Shown: positions 46,558 through 57,535, counted from the stretch's first letter. The stretch: DNA of 64,000 bases from Spirometra erinaceieuropaei (GCA_902702965.1 CACRXP010000234.1:151463-215462); one strand, 5' to 3'. Notes: generated by a model from the sequence alone, not told the origin. Program-made: numbers and translations.

Positions 46558-47528
46558 CAGTCGGTGACCGATCTCATGAAATGTTAACCGAAATTCTGAA
46601 ATGCGTTTTCGACTAGGGAAGATTGCTTAAGTAAGGTAGTAGTGTTGGTTATTTTGTGGCGTGGCCTCATGACATTTCAGGCACGCCAGGATGTTGGCTT
46701 CCGAACGCACTCCTTTCCTGCCGCCTCCAATAACCGTGCTCGGTAAAAATGGCTACTTAAGTAGTATGCGTTTTCTATCGATTTCCACTGCTTTTATAAG
46801 TTCAAAAATATTCCGCTGAACACATGCATAAAAATATTCCCTCGCACTCATTTGACAGCAAATCACGTCTTCTCCAAATGCCAAACTTGGAAAATGGGTT
46901 TCTTTCAGTTTTAAAATAGTTTTAATTATGAGATTTTTAAGATCCTGCAATGTCCATTCGAGTTGCATCACAACCTGTATGATAATTTTCCTTATTAAGC
47001 ATACAACATAGTGCGCATCCGTTGCGACATTTTACGAGCCTCATGGATGTTTTCTTGATAGCATAAAGGAATGCATATTTTTCTTCCCACTGAAAGTATA
47101 TAGCTTGTAGACTGGAACCTCTAAACAAAAGTGCATCGGCGGATCGGGCTTAAAATGATTCACGAATAGAAAACTTTTTTAAATCGGAAATACCCTTTTC
47201 TGCGTGAAAGTTCTGAATAAGACATGAGTTGTCACAAAATGACCGCAATAAACAATATCTCAAAAAAGTTTTCATCAAAATATATTTAAGCTTACAAAGG
47301 CATAGAAAATCGACAAAAAAGTATGCTATTTAAGTAGTCATTTTTACCGAGCGCAGTTTTTTAAGCGGTCTAAAAGATGTTAATTCAAAAGCCAACATCC
47401 TGGCGGGCCTGAAATATCGCGGGATTATGCCACAAGATAATCAAATTACAAACCCACTTAAGTATTCTTTCCTTATTGAAAACGCATTGCAGAATCTTGG
47501 TCATTTCATGAGATCAGTCACTGACTTT
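46558..47528. mobile_element. Foldback DNA element, copy 3, upstream of the Gemin2 gene
   Basis: The left end CAGTCGGTGACCGATCTCATG and right end CATGAGATCAGTCACTGACTT are inverted copies, each flanked by TA. The arms share AACCGAAATTCTGAAATGCG, a GGATGTTGGCTTCCGAACG block (right arm GCCAACATCC) and TTAAGTAGT/ACTACTTAA motifs. The spacer differs from copies 1 and 2. No transposase frame is seen. It ends 181 bp before the first Gemin2 splice acceptor. Confidence 0.78.
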
Positions 47529-47683
47529 AAGTGTGGTGCATACGCGTCTTAGGAGGTTCGTCCTCATTTTGTACTAGAAACTGTGAAGTAGGCTAATTGT
47601 ACCTCGAGACCAAAAACCGTCGATACTCATTCCGGTTTTTGACGAAATCTGTGTCCGAGTTTTGCCTGATGGTATTTTGCGTT

Positions 47684-47709
47684 TACTAACACCCACACTC
47701 CTCTTGCAG
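47684..47709 (+). promoter_or_regulatory. Strong 3' splice site (branch point and acceptor) before the Gemin2 start
   Basis: A perfect TACTAAC branch-point sequence at 47684-47690 is followed by a pyrimidine-rich tract and CAG at 47707-47709. The next ATG in frame is 40 bp on. With no upstream exon visible, this may be a spliced-leader trans-splicing acceptor, which flatworms use widely, or the end of an intron after a non-coding exon. Confidence 0.6.
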
Positions 47710-47749
47710 CGGTGACCCGTCTATCGAAAATAACCTGCGTGATCTTCAA

Positions 47750-48124
47750 ATGACTGACTTCTCAGAATCATCCTCTGATGAACTCCTTCAACAGGCCCTC
47801 CCAGTGGATGATGCTGATGGGTGTGAACCGCCGAACTTGTCAACAGCACTCTTATCCGCCAGCGGTTACCTTCGGCATGTCAGGTAAAATTATTTCTAGT
47901 TGGTTATTTCAAGGTACGAATCCTCTCAATACCCGGAGGTTATCGTCTCGGATAAACACCGTAAAGAAGCTATTAGGGTGCGTTTTCGTTAGAAATTTAT
48001 TCTAAGATTCAGTCACCCACAGCAACGGAGGACGCAAAACAAAAACCTCTGTCATCCATGTCAAGGGAATGGCAACAACTTCAGGCTAACTTATTTATGA
48101 GTGCCAAGCGAGTACGTTTTGAAG
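47750..48124 (+). CDS. GEMIN2: Gemin2 (SIP1), N-terminal exons 1-3
   Basis: Exons 47750-47883, 47914-47977 and 48007-48124 are separated by GT-AG introns of 30 and 29 nt whose phases match exactly. The product starts MTDFSESSSDELLQQALPVD. It then has SASGYLRHVRYESSQYPEVI, like the YLRRVQIEAAQCPDVVVA of animal Gemin2. A basic stretch leads to LSSMSREWQQLQANLF, like the LQWQQQQVAQF segment. In animals Gemin2 is the SMN-complex subunit that holds the Sm pentamer during snRNP assembly in the cytoplasm. Exon 3 most likely ends at GAAG before GTGACC (phase 1), which agrees with the phase of the exon at 51284. An ATG within the first exon is the chosen start because of the acceptor 40 bp upstream. 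Alignment is from memory of the family. Confidence 0.75.
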
Positions 48125-48619
48125 GTGACCGGTTAATTTTTAGGAGTTCGATATGATAAAAGCAAATGTGAAACTTTCCCCATCCCATATAGTAAGTCTG
48201 GTTGTTTTTATCACTTTGTGGATTGCCTTCACAGCATGTAAATTACATCTTAAACAGCGTTTTCAGCTCCATGCATCTCTAATCTGTTTGAATTTACAGC
48301 ACGCCTTTTAAACACGTGTGATATGTTGCTTGGAATAGTTTTCAAACGTCTGTTTAACCGTTTGAAACGCCAAAGTGATCCCCTGTTGAGTATAACCCTT
48401 TAAGCTCAAAACAATGGAACGCATGTAAAGTGTAATGCATCTACGAGGCATCAGGATACACATGCGGCGCCAGTTTATGTCGTAATATTTAGCCAGTGTA
48501 TGTGGTGCGAATGGTTTTTTACCTTATATTCTTCTTGTCTAGCAAGGCTTAGTGTGTTGTTTCCACGTCGCCATCCTGATATTTGCCTACTTCTCATCGA
48601 TCGACCGGTCGGCCCCAAC

Positions 48620-48812
48620 AGCACAATGCTATACTACTGGCTGCCTGTTGGCGGTTTGTGAATATTAAGCGGTTATTCCGCAGTAGCTGATGGATTTCAG
48701 CTCAAATATTCATATCAAATTTCGGACCGTGCCTGAGAAGGCCTGTTTCAAAAGAGTTACTCCAAGTTCGCGCATTAATTTCCTCGGAAATTAAGCAAGG
48801 CAAGGTTAATCT
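48620..48812 (+). repeat. 346-bp repeat fragment inside the Gemin2 gene
   Basis: It begins GCACAATGCTATACTACTGG and runs through the GGCTGCCTGTTGG, CAGCTCAAATATTCATATCA and CAAGTTCGCGCATTAATTTCC landmarks to AGCAAGGCAAG. It is almost identical to the right arm of the 44 kb palindrome but lacks the first part of the unit. Confidence 0.8.
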
Positions 48813-50399
48813 ATACACTTTCATGCCCTTCAGACGTTGGGAAGGCGGGATCTACGCAAGCTCGTTTAATTTGTTGAACATATGCGTACCTGTCTGTCGA
48901 GGGCGCGGCTGGATCACTTTATCCCACATCGGCTCAACAGTCTTTGCAAGCCTTATCTACAGTTTCTGTCGAGACCGCGTTGTGTGCACTCAACATGTCT
49001 GCAAAACCACCTTGCTTATTAACTATGTCTGGATCCCTACTTGCCTGCTTGACTCTTGACATTTGCACTCCCGCGTGTGCTTCTTCGCCCTCTAGTACTG
49101 TTTACAGAGCTTTGTTTGCCCACTAGTGGGCTTTCATCAGCAAGGGCGAAAATTAGGGAAACCTTATACTGGACACCCAGGGAAGTGAGCATGGTATCTA
49201 AACGTTGTCAGCAACAGTCATGATAAGCGGAGAAAAAAGACTTCATTGACCGTTCTCCTCAGTGTCTATGGTCTTTTCCTTACTAGATTCCAGCCTGGGA
49301 TATCACCCTTTATCTCAATGGCTCTCACAGGCAAAGGTGGTTTGCCTTTTTGGATTACTTTCCCATTCCTATATACATCAAGCGGAAAGTGATTACTGGC
49401 GATTTTTCGAATTGCACGAGCCTTGTCAACGAAGGCACCTGTCCTGTTCGTGTAGGGAACGAAGTACGAGGCTTGCCTATTGTACCGAAGAGCAACTCTA
49501 TTTCCGCTACTGTACGAACCTGGTCTGTTTAGGGGAACCCACTTGACTGCTGCCCATGTCATGGGGCTTTCAAAAATGCTAACGACGTGGGTGTGCAGAC
49601 AATTCCAGTCCTGCAACGTCTGATTTAAGCTTTGTGTCACTCACTAACTTTGCCAACCAACAAAGCACTTGCCTTTGGGTAGATTTCAAATTCGTGTCAA
49701 GGTTTGTGTGAAAATCGGATAATTGCTGTCTTTGTTACAAAAGCAATTTCCATTCTAAGGAGTTTGGCATACTTTTTATTCATTAAACGTGTAGGGATAA
49801 ACTGTTTTCAGTCAGCAGCGTTTTGTTAAGACACTTCATATCATTGTCATTACTTCTAGAACCCTTCATCCTCGGAGATGGAACTCGCAGATTCAAGAGC
49901 CTGGTTTTCTCAAACTACGCCGAGGATATCGCACTTCAATTCTCTGTCACAAGTTTGTTTACGATAGCACTTATGGAAATCTGCCGTTTTAGAAAACTGT
50001 CGTTGAGATTCTCCAAACACTAATGCCCCTTTGCACACCCACGAATTGGAATAGTAGCCTTGTAAGTGTTTCGGAAGATTAGGAATTTCTTGCATTCTTC
50101 TCCTGTCCTTTCATTTTTCGAGTTAATTTACTTGGTTTGCGGACTGCCATTTTTAACAGCCCTTGTTTATTTTGTGTTTTCCGGGCCGTGCAATAGTTTG
50201 CCCGTTGTTTTACCAGGTAGGCTGTGGTAGTGACTTGCACATCAATTTATCTATGATCAAATGAACTTTCATTACGTCTGCCTTGCTCACATCTACGGTA
50301 TTTTAATGGTTAGGTACTCTTAGGCCGGACGGTGGTGAGAATGGACACCGTGACTGTCAAAGCTAAACAGCCAGTCTGCGCATCACTCATCGGATGGTC

Positions 50400-50620
50400 T
50401 TTAATGCCGTACTAGTTGTGCTTAAGTGATGTATAGGTCTCAATCCCGCATGGGCAGGTTCTATGAGAGTCATATCAAGAAGAAGCCATTGCAGTCCGAC
50501 CCGCGCTCCAGATGACCGAGTTTGCCGGTCGGTTGGTAACCTTCTGTCCACGACTTGTAGCGCGTTGTGGTAGCGTTCCTGGAAGTTAGATTTACAGTGA
50601 TGAGAAATGCGCTGATTTGC
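50400..50620 (+). repeat. Dispersed repeat D, diverged fragment
   Basis: It shares an AGAAGAAGCCATTGCAGTCCG block and a GGTTGGTAACCTTCTG block with the repeat at 53690-54350 (AGAAGGAGCCATTGCAGCCTG and AGTTGGCAACCTTC). It is shorter and more decayed than the other copies. Confidence 0.5.
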
Positions 50621-51283
50621 CTCGAGGAAGGGTACCCCAGTGTAAGTTTCACCTAGTTCACGTTCCACCCACCAGTAGCTTGTTCGAGCATTTCCGTCAG
50701 CCGGTGATTATATAGAAAGCGGTGGATAACATGGCGTGAACCCCTCTCTAACTCGTGTTACATGCCCCGATTACCCCATACATTGGTCAAATAAACTCCC
50801 TCGGCCTTAGTAGCAAGGCGCAATATCAATGTCATTTTTTTCTTCCAAAAAGCAGCTTATTTCGTGCCTTACACTTTAACTTCCGACTATTTACTTATAT
50901 TCATAGGAGTGCCATTTGTTGTTGGATTTTTGTGGCGCTATTTCTGTCCAGCGGGCTTTTGGTTGACTATCGCTGTCTACTATTTAAAAACAGCTAGTCC
51001 TCTGTATGGCTCAGTAAAGCCTTCGTTTCAAGGCATATCAAGCTCATGCCATTCTGACCTTTAGATGCGAATTAGATGGCCACCCTTCGTCATACCGAAT
51101 TTACAACCTGAAATAATCTCACCCTGTTTTTTGGTATTCAATTAGATCGCGTTCTTTTGTGTTGGCAAATATTTCTCACTATGACTTAAACGCGATGTCA
51201 CTGATGTTCGCTTCTATCAGATGTCACTTCTGTTGTCCTTATCTCACCTATTTGTCTCACTCACGTCTTAAAATCTATGCCAG

Positions 51284-51417
51284 GAAATGATTCACCACCT
51301 TTTTATGTTAAGGAACCGTGGATTTATTCAGTCCTCTTAGCACTTGAACAACCACTTCATCCAGACACCTACCATTCTCTTCGTCGATTGGCTAAATCAT
51401 TTCGAAAAATAGCTTCC
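51284..51417 (+). CDS. GEMIN2: Gemin2 (SIP1), C-terminal-region exon
   Basis: After the acceptor TGCCAG (phase 1), the frame reads GNDSPPFYVKEPWIYSVLLA, then LEQPLHPDTYHSLRRLA and SFRKIAS before GTGAGT. This matches the conserved animal Gemin2 segment with [20 protein letters not shown] followed by IRQLARR. A 30-nt intron (51418-51447, GTGAGT...CTAG) would lead in frame to only seven codons and a TGA. The reading one base later (a LSVDINICLS stretch) looks more like the family's final ALNLLICLVSRYF block. The C-terminus is therefore either frameshifted, mis-assembled or spliced in a way I cannot see. Confidence 0.75.
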
Positions 51418-51449
51418 GTGAGTTTTTTCATATTTCTACCTGTCTAGCC

Positions 51450-53689
51450 GAAGCCCTCTTGTCCGCCATGAGCCTTTAAGCGTTGATATAAACATCTGTC
51501 TTTCAGATTCAGTTCCAGTTTACTTGAGGGAAACATAGGTGTCGAACCTTTGAACTCCCCATTTGTTACAAGCAAGCGAATTATATCAAAAATTTGAAAA
51601 TGCAAACATTAAACAGCTACAGAATTTTTTTCAGATTGACAAAGTCTTCGGAACCAGACAAATAAACGAGTTGTTCCAAGTGTTAAAAACATTAACGTTA
51701 CTAAATGTGCTGTACAGTTGTCTGTCTATGGATAATTGGTGCTGTCTCAGTTTCTGAGGGAGACGAATTGAATGCCAACTCAAAGAAATCAGCAGGTAAG
51801 AGACAGCAGTCCCGGTCGCGCATTATACGGGATGTTTGTATATGGTCGCCTCTTAGCTGTCTGTAACTCAGTGGAAAAAGGCCGAGATTGGCTAGTTGTG
51901 TTTCATAGGGTAGTGAACCCTGTCTACCTACGAGTTGGGCTTCCCGCCTTTGAACTTTCTCAAGGATGCCGAGATCTTTAGAGGCCTAGGGTTCCCACAC
52001 CTGAATAGCGAACTCTAACTGTGGCCGTACAAATGTGTGAAAGTCTTTAACGAGGCAGTCCTCACCAAGTTTACTGAATCATTTTCCCGTGGGACCGGCA
52101 GTGTAAGGGACGCGTAGACACCTGCGAATCGAAATTGCAGTGAGGAAATGGGATCATTGTGGTATGAAAAGTGGCAGTATAAGACGCGCTTCGAATCCCC
52201 TTCTGGAGAGGGGTGATGTTTTTTAATTGATCACTACTATGCGATTGTCTGTAAGGTCTTCGGGTCGGAGCTCCAGGACGATACGGCACACCTGCGTCCC
52301 ACGACCTAGCCGAAAAGACTCGAGCCCCGGGTTGAAGTATGTTTCCCTAGCCACGACTGATAATCTGAGTATGACTGTCCTAGTCCCCATTGTTTGCGTC
52401 AACCATGTCTATATGAGATTTGAACTTAGGTCAACACATCTAGCACTAGTGATCCCGGCTTGTGAGCAGTGTCAATATTTGCTTCCATCGGTAGTGGTGC
52501 CATCACTTCTGAGGTCCCTTTTTGTGTGGTAGTGTGAAGTACACACAATTTGCAGTCTTTCTGTTTCCCATATACTCTAAAATACTTAGGCCTAGTATTT
52601 TGCGCCCCCAGTCATTTAAGTAAAAACAGGCCACAATCGATGTCCATGCTACGATTCATTTAGCGTTGAACTTCCGACTACATTCCGATACCCCTTGTAT
52701 CGGCGTGTCTTAGCCATGGTTTTTGCAAAATGAAAATTCCAAATTACCTGTTATCACTGCTTTCGCCTCTCATTTTTAGAAATCGGACCAGACGGCCTCC
52801 AAGAACACTGGCAGGCGCTTGATGTTTTGCGAAATAGTCATTGCCATTGTTGCTTTCGTCTTTGGCCAGCTTGATCTTGTCACCTCTTAACGTGACCCGC
52901 ACCACCTGCGCAATTTGTGGGTGGTCCTACGATTGTATACATCTCTGATCCTCTTATTTTTGTGGCTTGTTTCATAAAGGAGTTACATGCTTTCTTCTTT
53001 GTGGTTGTCCTATCTGTTTGTATTATGAGCCCTGACATGCTTCCGATAAAGGTGGCGTAGATAACACTCCGAGAGCAGTGCGCCTTTTTCTACCGGTTGG
53101 CTTTGATACGAATCGAGAAGACATGATATTTCTAAAGTGAGTTCGAGTTTGTTTGCCGCTTTCATTAGCTAAGACACGCAGAATGCGTCTTCTCCAAGCA
53201 CAACGATCATTCCACATCGTTATGCCTTAAAGCACGTGAAGTCCTGTGGACTGGTCGTGTTCAAGACAGTTTATTTGACCCAGGTTGTGCTGCAATTTAT
53301 TTGCCCCTGTCCGGACAGACCGATACGTTATTAGGAAGTACCATTGCAGTTGAGATAAGTAGACACTGCGTATGCAATGCTGGCGGCTATCTTATGCGTC
53401 AGGGCTGTGTCTCCATCACGACAGGTAGTCACCTGTTCGACAAAGAACGAGGATTAGAATGTGGTCTTGGAGTGAGGACAGATGGGAGCCATGACCACGC
53501 CCGTTCTCCCTACCCACGCCTTACCTATCGCTTGGACCTATTCCTTCATGTGCACACACACGACAGTTCGAGCGTCATTGCTGACGATGTCCACCGTTTG
53601 CTGCACTAAAAGGTGAAGCAGACACGGTGACTTGCGCGTGAATTAATTAATATCGCTAGTAGACTTCGCAGCATCTGCCCCACTCTCTT
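51450..53689. other. No recognised gene
   Basis: The downstream flank of Gemin2. Frames at 51563-51757, 51772-51981, 52227-52532, 53023-53217 and 53301-53609 have no motif. Base composition becomes GC-richer towards the right, where retroelements begin. Confidence 0.4.
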
Positions 53690-54350
53690 CCTCACCTGGA
53701 CCTTGTGTCAAGGCAGAGTCAAAAAGACCGGAGGTGGGGAGACGCAGATGGATGGCACGGTCGAGCCCGCACCTTGACGTTCCACTGCGCAACCCCTGTT
53801 CCACAGCAAATGACCAGGCTTTTGACCAACAGCAAAAAATGAAGTCTGGCGCGGCCGAAGCCGCACCTAGGCGTGCCGCCACACCCGGCTCGGATCCCAT
53901 GCAGTGGGAGCGCCATAAAGGCCACATTAAGAAGGAGCCATTGCAGCCTGACTCTTAGACCACCATCCGGCCACTCCACACAACACTGGGCCAACCGCGA
54001 GGTCCAAGTTATCCCGTCAGTTGGCAACCTTCCAAGCCTCGGCTTTTAGTGCACCGTAATAGCTTCGAGCGCGTCAGATTGTTTATAGTGCGGAAAATTT
54101 GCCGAGTCGTCCACCTCACTCTCCCTTCCCATGCCTCAGCCACTGTCCGAGCCGGTCAGTTGACTGCCGTGGGAAATGAGTGCGGTGGCCGACACAGTCC
54201 AGTGACCTTGTCTGTGCGCGCCACATGCACTACCTGGCCCCCCAAACACAAGCATCAGGATTACACACAACGGGGGTTGAGCGGCGTACCTCACATGCTT
54301 GAGAGTGCCGTGTAAGGAGCTGCATCAGCCTCGCTCTCAGCCCACCAGTT
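53690..54350 (+). repeat. Dispersed repeat D, plus copy
   Basis: Landmarks in order are AGAGTCAAAAAGACCGGAGG, a CTTGACGTTCCACTGCGCAA block, a GGCTCGGATCCCATGCAG block and AGAAGGAGCCATTGCAGCCTG. They are followed by AGTTATCCCGTCAGTTGGCA, GGCTTTTAGTGCACCG and CTGTCCGAGCCGGTCAGTTG. The minus copy at 29360 follows the same order. Short frames over it (53643-54315) are conserved-looking only because the repeat is. It directly adjoins the tandem 3' segments of the LINE, whose units share its CAGTCGGC...CGACGCACCG core, so the two may belong to one element family. Confidence 0.65.
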
Positions 54351-54399
54351 CGCCACCCCATGCAAACACACATAACTGAACGGACTGCGTGGACTGAGT

Positions 54400-55060
54400 T
54401 GGGGCGTCAGTCAGCAGTCTTCCAATCCGCGGCGCTTGCCGCACCGGGATAGTCTCAGGCTCGAGTCACTCATGCAACAGGAGCTGCACAGAGACCGAGT
54501 CAAGATTCACACTTCCCACTTGCGTGGGAGGTAGCAGTTGGGTGCTGTTGATGCCTGATGGGATGCTGGGGAGGGAGAATGTCATGGTTTGGTGTAGCCG
54601 GCGGTTGTCAACCGCAGGTCTTTGTGAATGCGCAGGTGGCCGAATAGGCCCATGTGACGCATGAATTTACAAGGGCAGTGGAAGCGAATGCGGCAGGTAT
54701 AGGTATAGCACACACACTACTGGGCAGACTGAGTTGGTATGTCAGTCGGCTGCCTCCCTAGCTACGGCCCTCGACGCACCGTTTACCCCTCAGACTCCGG
54801 TCACATGCAGCAGGGGAGCCGAGACGCACACTCCCCACTTGCGTGGGAGGTGACGGTTAGGTGTTTGAGGTGGTTGATGTTGATGTGCGGTTAGATGCTG
54901 GTGAGAGAGGATGTGGTGGTGTGATGCAGTCGGCGGTTGTCTACCGCGGGTTTTTGTGGACGCGCATGTGGCCTAATAGACCCATGCGGTGAATAAATAT
55001 GCGAGTGCAACGTGGACAGTGGAGGCGGACGCGGCGGGTGTAGGTCGGTGCTTCAGGCAC
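54400..55060 (-). repeat. Tandem duplication of a LINE 3' zinc-finger segment (about 319-bp period)
   Basis: The block CCCACTTGCGTGGGAGGT occurs 319 bp apart, at 54515 and 54834. In each unit the minus strand encodes a C2H2-type finger. The inner unit gives LHCPRCTRIFIHRMGLLGHM followed by RVH, and the outer gives FHCPCKFMRHMGLFGHLRIH with a deletion. A CATCA/CAACC-rich tail and a CAGTCGGC...CGCACCG block follow each finger. The outer copy is more diverged. Each unit seems to be an extra copy of the element's 3' end. Confidence 0.65.
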
Positions 55061-57017
55061 TGGTTCTCCAGTCTCTATGCGATGGATTAGCAAGTGACCG
55101 ACCAGGCCAGTGCGTGAGGTGAAGGCGCGATCGCAATGAGGAAAGGTATAGACCAGGTTCTCATCGCTGGTGTTGGGGATAGTTTTGGTCTGTCAGGATT
55201 GTGTGTAATGGTGATGGGCATGGCAGAGGCCACAGCGGCAGACGTTGAGGCGGTGGAGGAGGAGGATGGTAGTAGTGGTTCGACGTTAGTTGACGGCGTG
55301 GGAGAGGCAACGGCTGATGCGGTCTGGGTGCTGCAGTTGGTCCGGAGATGTTCAAAAACTCTAATCGGCGCCCGGGATGTCCGTAGGCATCGTGGACATG
55401 TTGGAGGCGGTTGGGCACTGGCGTCACGAAGTGGGCACAGTTGAGATTTGCGGACCTCGCCTTTGGCTTTCGTGGCGGCTATGCGGTTGGCTTCGTAGAC
55501 CGCTATTCCTGTCTTCACTGTCCTCCTCCAGGTCGGTCGGTGGTGGTGGTGGTATTGGTGGTGGGACGGTTGAGGACGCCTTTTAAATGATCGGCCCATC
55601 GCTGTAGAATTCGTCTCCTCAGTGGGCTGGGTACTCCCGTCGGCGCTGAGAATAGGTGCAGTACACTAACTCGGTGGACAGTAAACAGCTTTGATCGCGG
55701 AAAAGAAGTTCTTCCATTCGTTGCGGTCCGCGAACTCTTGCATCTCGGCCTCACGAACCGTCCAGATGTCCTGCATCTCGCGGCGCCACTGTTGCACTAG
55801 GTAGCGTTAACTGTAGAAAACTGTTGTTGGCGTCGGTGGGGCGTTCGACGTAGGCTTTGTGCAGGTGGTTCTCTGGGAGCAGGCTATTTATGGCGGTATC
55901 GTTGTCGTCGAACCAGTCCTGGTGTTGGCTGCGTGCGTTCCCGAGGACAGCCAAGGTTGTTGACTGGACTGTGCCCCGTAGTTGATGCCGTCGGTTTCCC
56001 ACGGAAGCGTTCTCGTCGGCGGCGGCGACTGGAAGGTTGGCTAGCCGTTGAACTTGTTCATTGCTTAAATGGGGAGGGTGAGCAGGCAAGGACAACACAG
56101 CAATACCCGGCTCACCTGGGAGTCGCTTACCTTGTGGTCTCCTGTGAGGCTGTATGCGAATCCGCATCTTGGAGATGACGAGACTATGGTCAGCCCACCC
56201 GTCGGCACTCGGGATCGCCTTTGTCACCAGCACGTCCCTGTACATCCAGGTGGCCTTCTCCCGCATAGGGAGGCAGAATAGTGTGTTCGCCAGGACGAGT
56301 CAGTGTTCTGCGCAGGTTCATAGGGGGAGCAGGCCATTTTCATTGGAGCCGTCGAGACCATGGGAACCCAGCACTCTTCTCCAGGCAGCATGGCCTGTGC
56401 CGGTGCGGGCGTTGCAGTCACCAAGGTCAATCAACTTATCCGCCTTCGACACAGTCGTTAGGATGGCGTGCAGAGCCTCGTAGAATTTTTCCCTTAAGGC
56501 GTTCGGTTGGTCATTGGGGAAGCGTTGACGCTGATGATTGTGGCGAATTTGCCTCCCCGAAGATGCACCCGGAGTCTCATCAGGCGATCGTTGATGCCCT
56601 GCGACAGACAGGACAGTCATCCCACAATGTCGTTCCTGATGACAAATACGACACCCGCGTCCCGTCTCTCTGCTATGTAGCCGGCACCTACCTCCTCCAG
56701 TTGGACTATGTAGTTCGGCGAACCGGGTCTCGCTGAGTGCAGCGATGTCCACCTTGTAGTGCGCAAGTTCCCGAGCCACTAATGTCCTCCTCCTTTCCGG
56801 TCGATTGCTAATCGAATGGTCTAAAAGCGACCGAACATTCCGGGCTGCTAGAGTGAGTGAACCCACCCCACCAGTCCGGCAAGTGGGGCGGCGGGGAGCA
56901 GGAAGAGGAGGAAGAAAGTGTGTTGTTTCTTGTTTGATTGTTTCGACTATATGTTTTTCGTCTGAGGCTACGGTCAGCCTTTAGACGGCGTGGTTCTCCA
57001 GAATTTGTTAAAAGCAC
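54950..57017 (-). pseudogene. APE-type LINE with the whole RT domain deleted
   Basis: Frame 56866-56318 carries the endonuclease start ([20 protein letters not shown], then [11 protein letters not shown] and [12 protein letters not shown], where GDFNAR is usual). After two in-frame stops, the frame goes on through KATWMYRDVL, with about 20 expected residues missing. ADHSLVISKMRIRIQPHRRP follows, then RQHQDWFDDND and a final LQRWADHLKGVLNRP. At an ACC-repeat (55532-55567) the sequence jumps, with a frame change, directly to RPTWRRTVKTGIAVYEANRI, which normally follows the RT and thumb. C2H2 fingers follow (CPRCLRTSRAPIRVFEHLRT; then TFPHCDRAFTSRTGLVGHL with the first Cys lost). In the family the endonuclease nicks target DNA and the RT copies the RNA there. 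This copy has no RT. Confidence 0.85.
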
Positions 57018-57454
57018 CTTTTCTAGCCCCTTTTCCCTCGCGCAGGTGAGTAGTGCTATCCCTAAATGGGGCTGCTCAGGTGTGTTAGGCGGCTACCGAA
57101 TTCAACTATGTGCTACGTCTTTGTTTAGTAGGAGAATGACCCGGGTTATCCTGGACAGCGTACGACATCGCCCTAAGCTGAAGGAGACGAGGGTAGAGAG
57201 ACGGGATGCAGAGCTTTCCTGTCATTCTCTAGGGTACGTGGTTGCTGAACTATAAACGGTGAGCAGACACAATCAACAAAATGGAATTTAGCTTCCAGTA
57301 TGGACAGACACACAAAAGCAAGCAGGCAGAACAACAGGAAGCAAAAGCAACAGGGGAGATTCAACAGAACGGTAGTCAGCTTTAACAAGGACAGATCCGA
57401 AAGCAGACAGAGAGCAGGCAAACAAAAACAGACGAAACAAAGACAACAGAGCAT

Positions 57455-57535
57455 TTTTTGCTAACCTGGAGGCTTACTTACCTTGTGGCCTCCTACGGTG
57501 TACCAGATGTAGCCTCGTCTTGACGACGCCCAGGC
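57455..57535 (-). pseudogene. Small LINE fragment
   Basis: The minus strand reads LGVVKTRLHLVHRRRPQGK and then GTAAGTAAGCCTCCAGGTTAGC. It matches the segment around 56131 of the LINE (MRIRIQPHRRPQGK, GTAAGCGACTCCCAGGTGAGC). A GA-rich microsatellite (about 57535-57552) abuts it. About 75 bp are recognisable. Confidence 0.55.

Larger units (their letters stand above)
48125..51283 (+). other. Gemin2 intron region with unplaced middle exons
   Basis: Animal Gemin2 has roughly 110 residues between the segments encoded on either side, and I could not place them. A weak candidate exon follows an acceptor at 49851 (frame with SSSEMELADSRAWFSQT), but its phase does not fit. The 124-codon minus frame at 49266-49640 and the frames at 50755-51064 have no motif. 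A 346-bp repeat fragment (48620-48812) and a repeat D fragment (about 50400-50620) lie inside. Confidence 0.45.

Noticed and set aside
49266..49640. 124-codon minus-strand ORF within the Gemin2 intron
   Set aside because: No recognised motif and an equally long plus-strand frame over the same bases. Several frames of this length are expected by chance.
52260..52380. A further tRNA-like/SINE head suggested by a CGAGCCCCGGGTTGAA string
   Set aside because: The A box and the SINE body landmarks are missing, so the match is too short.
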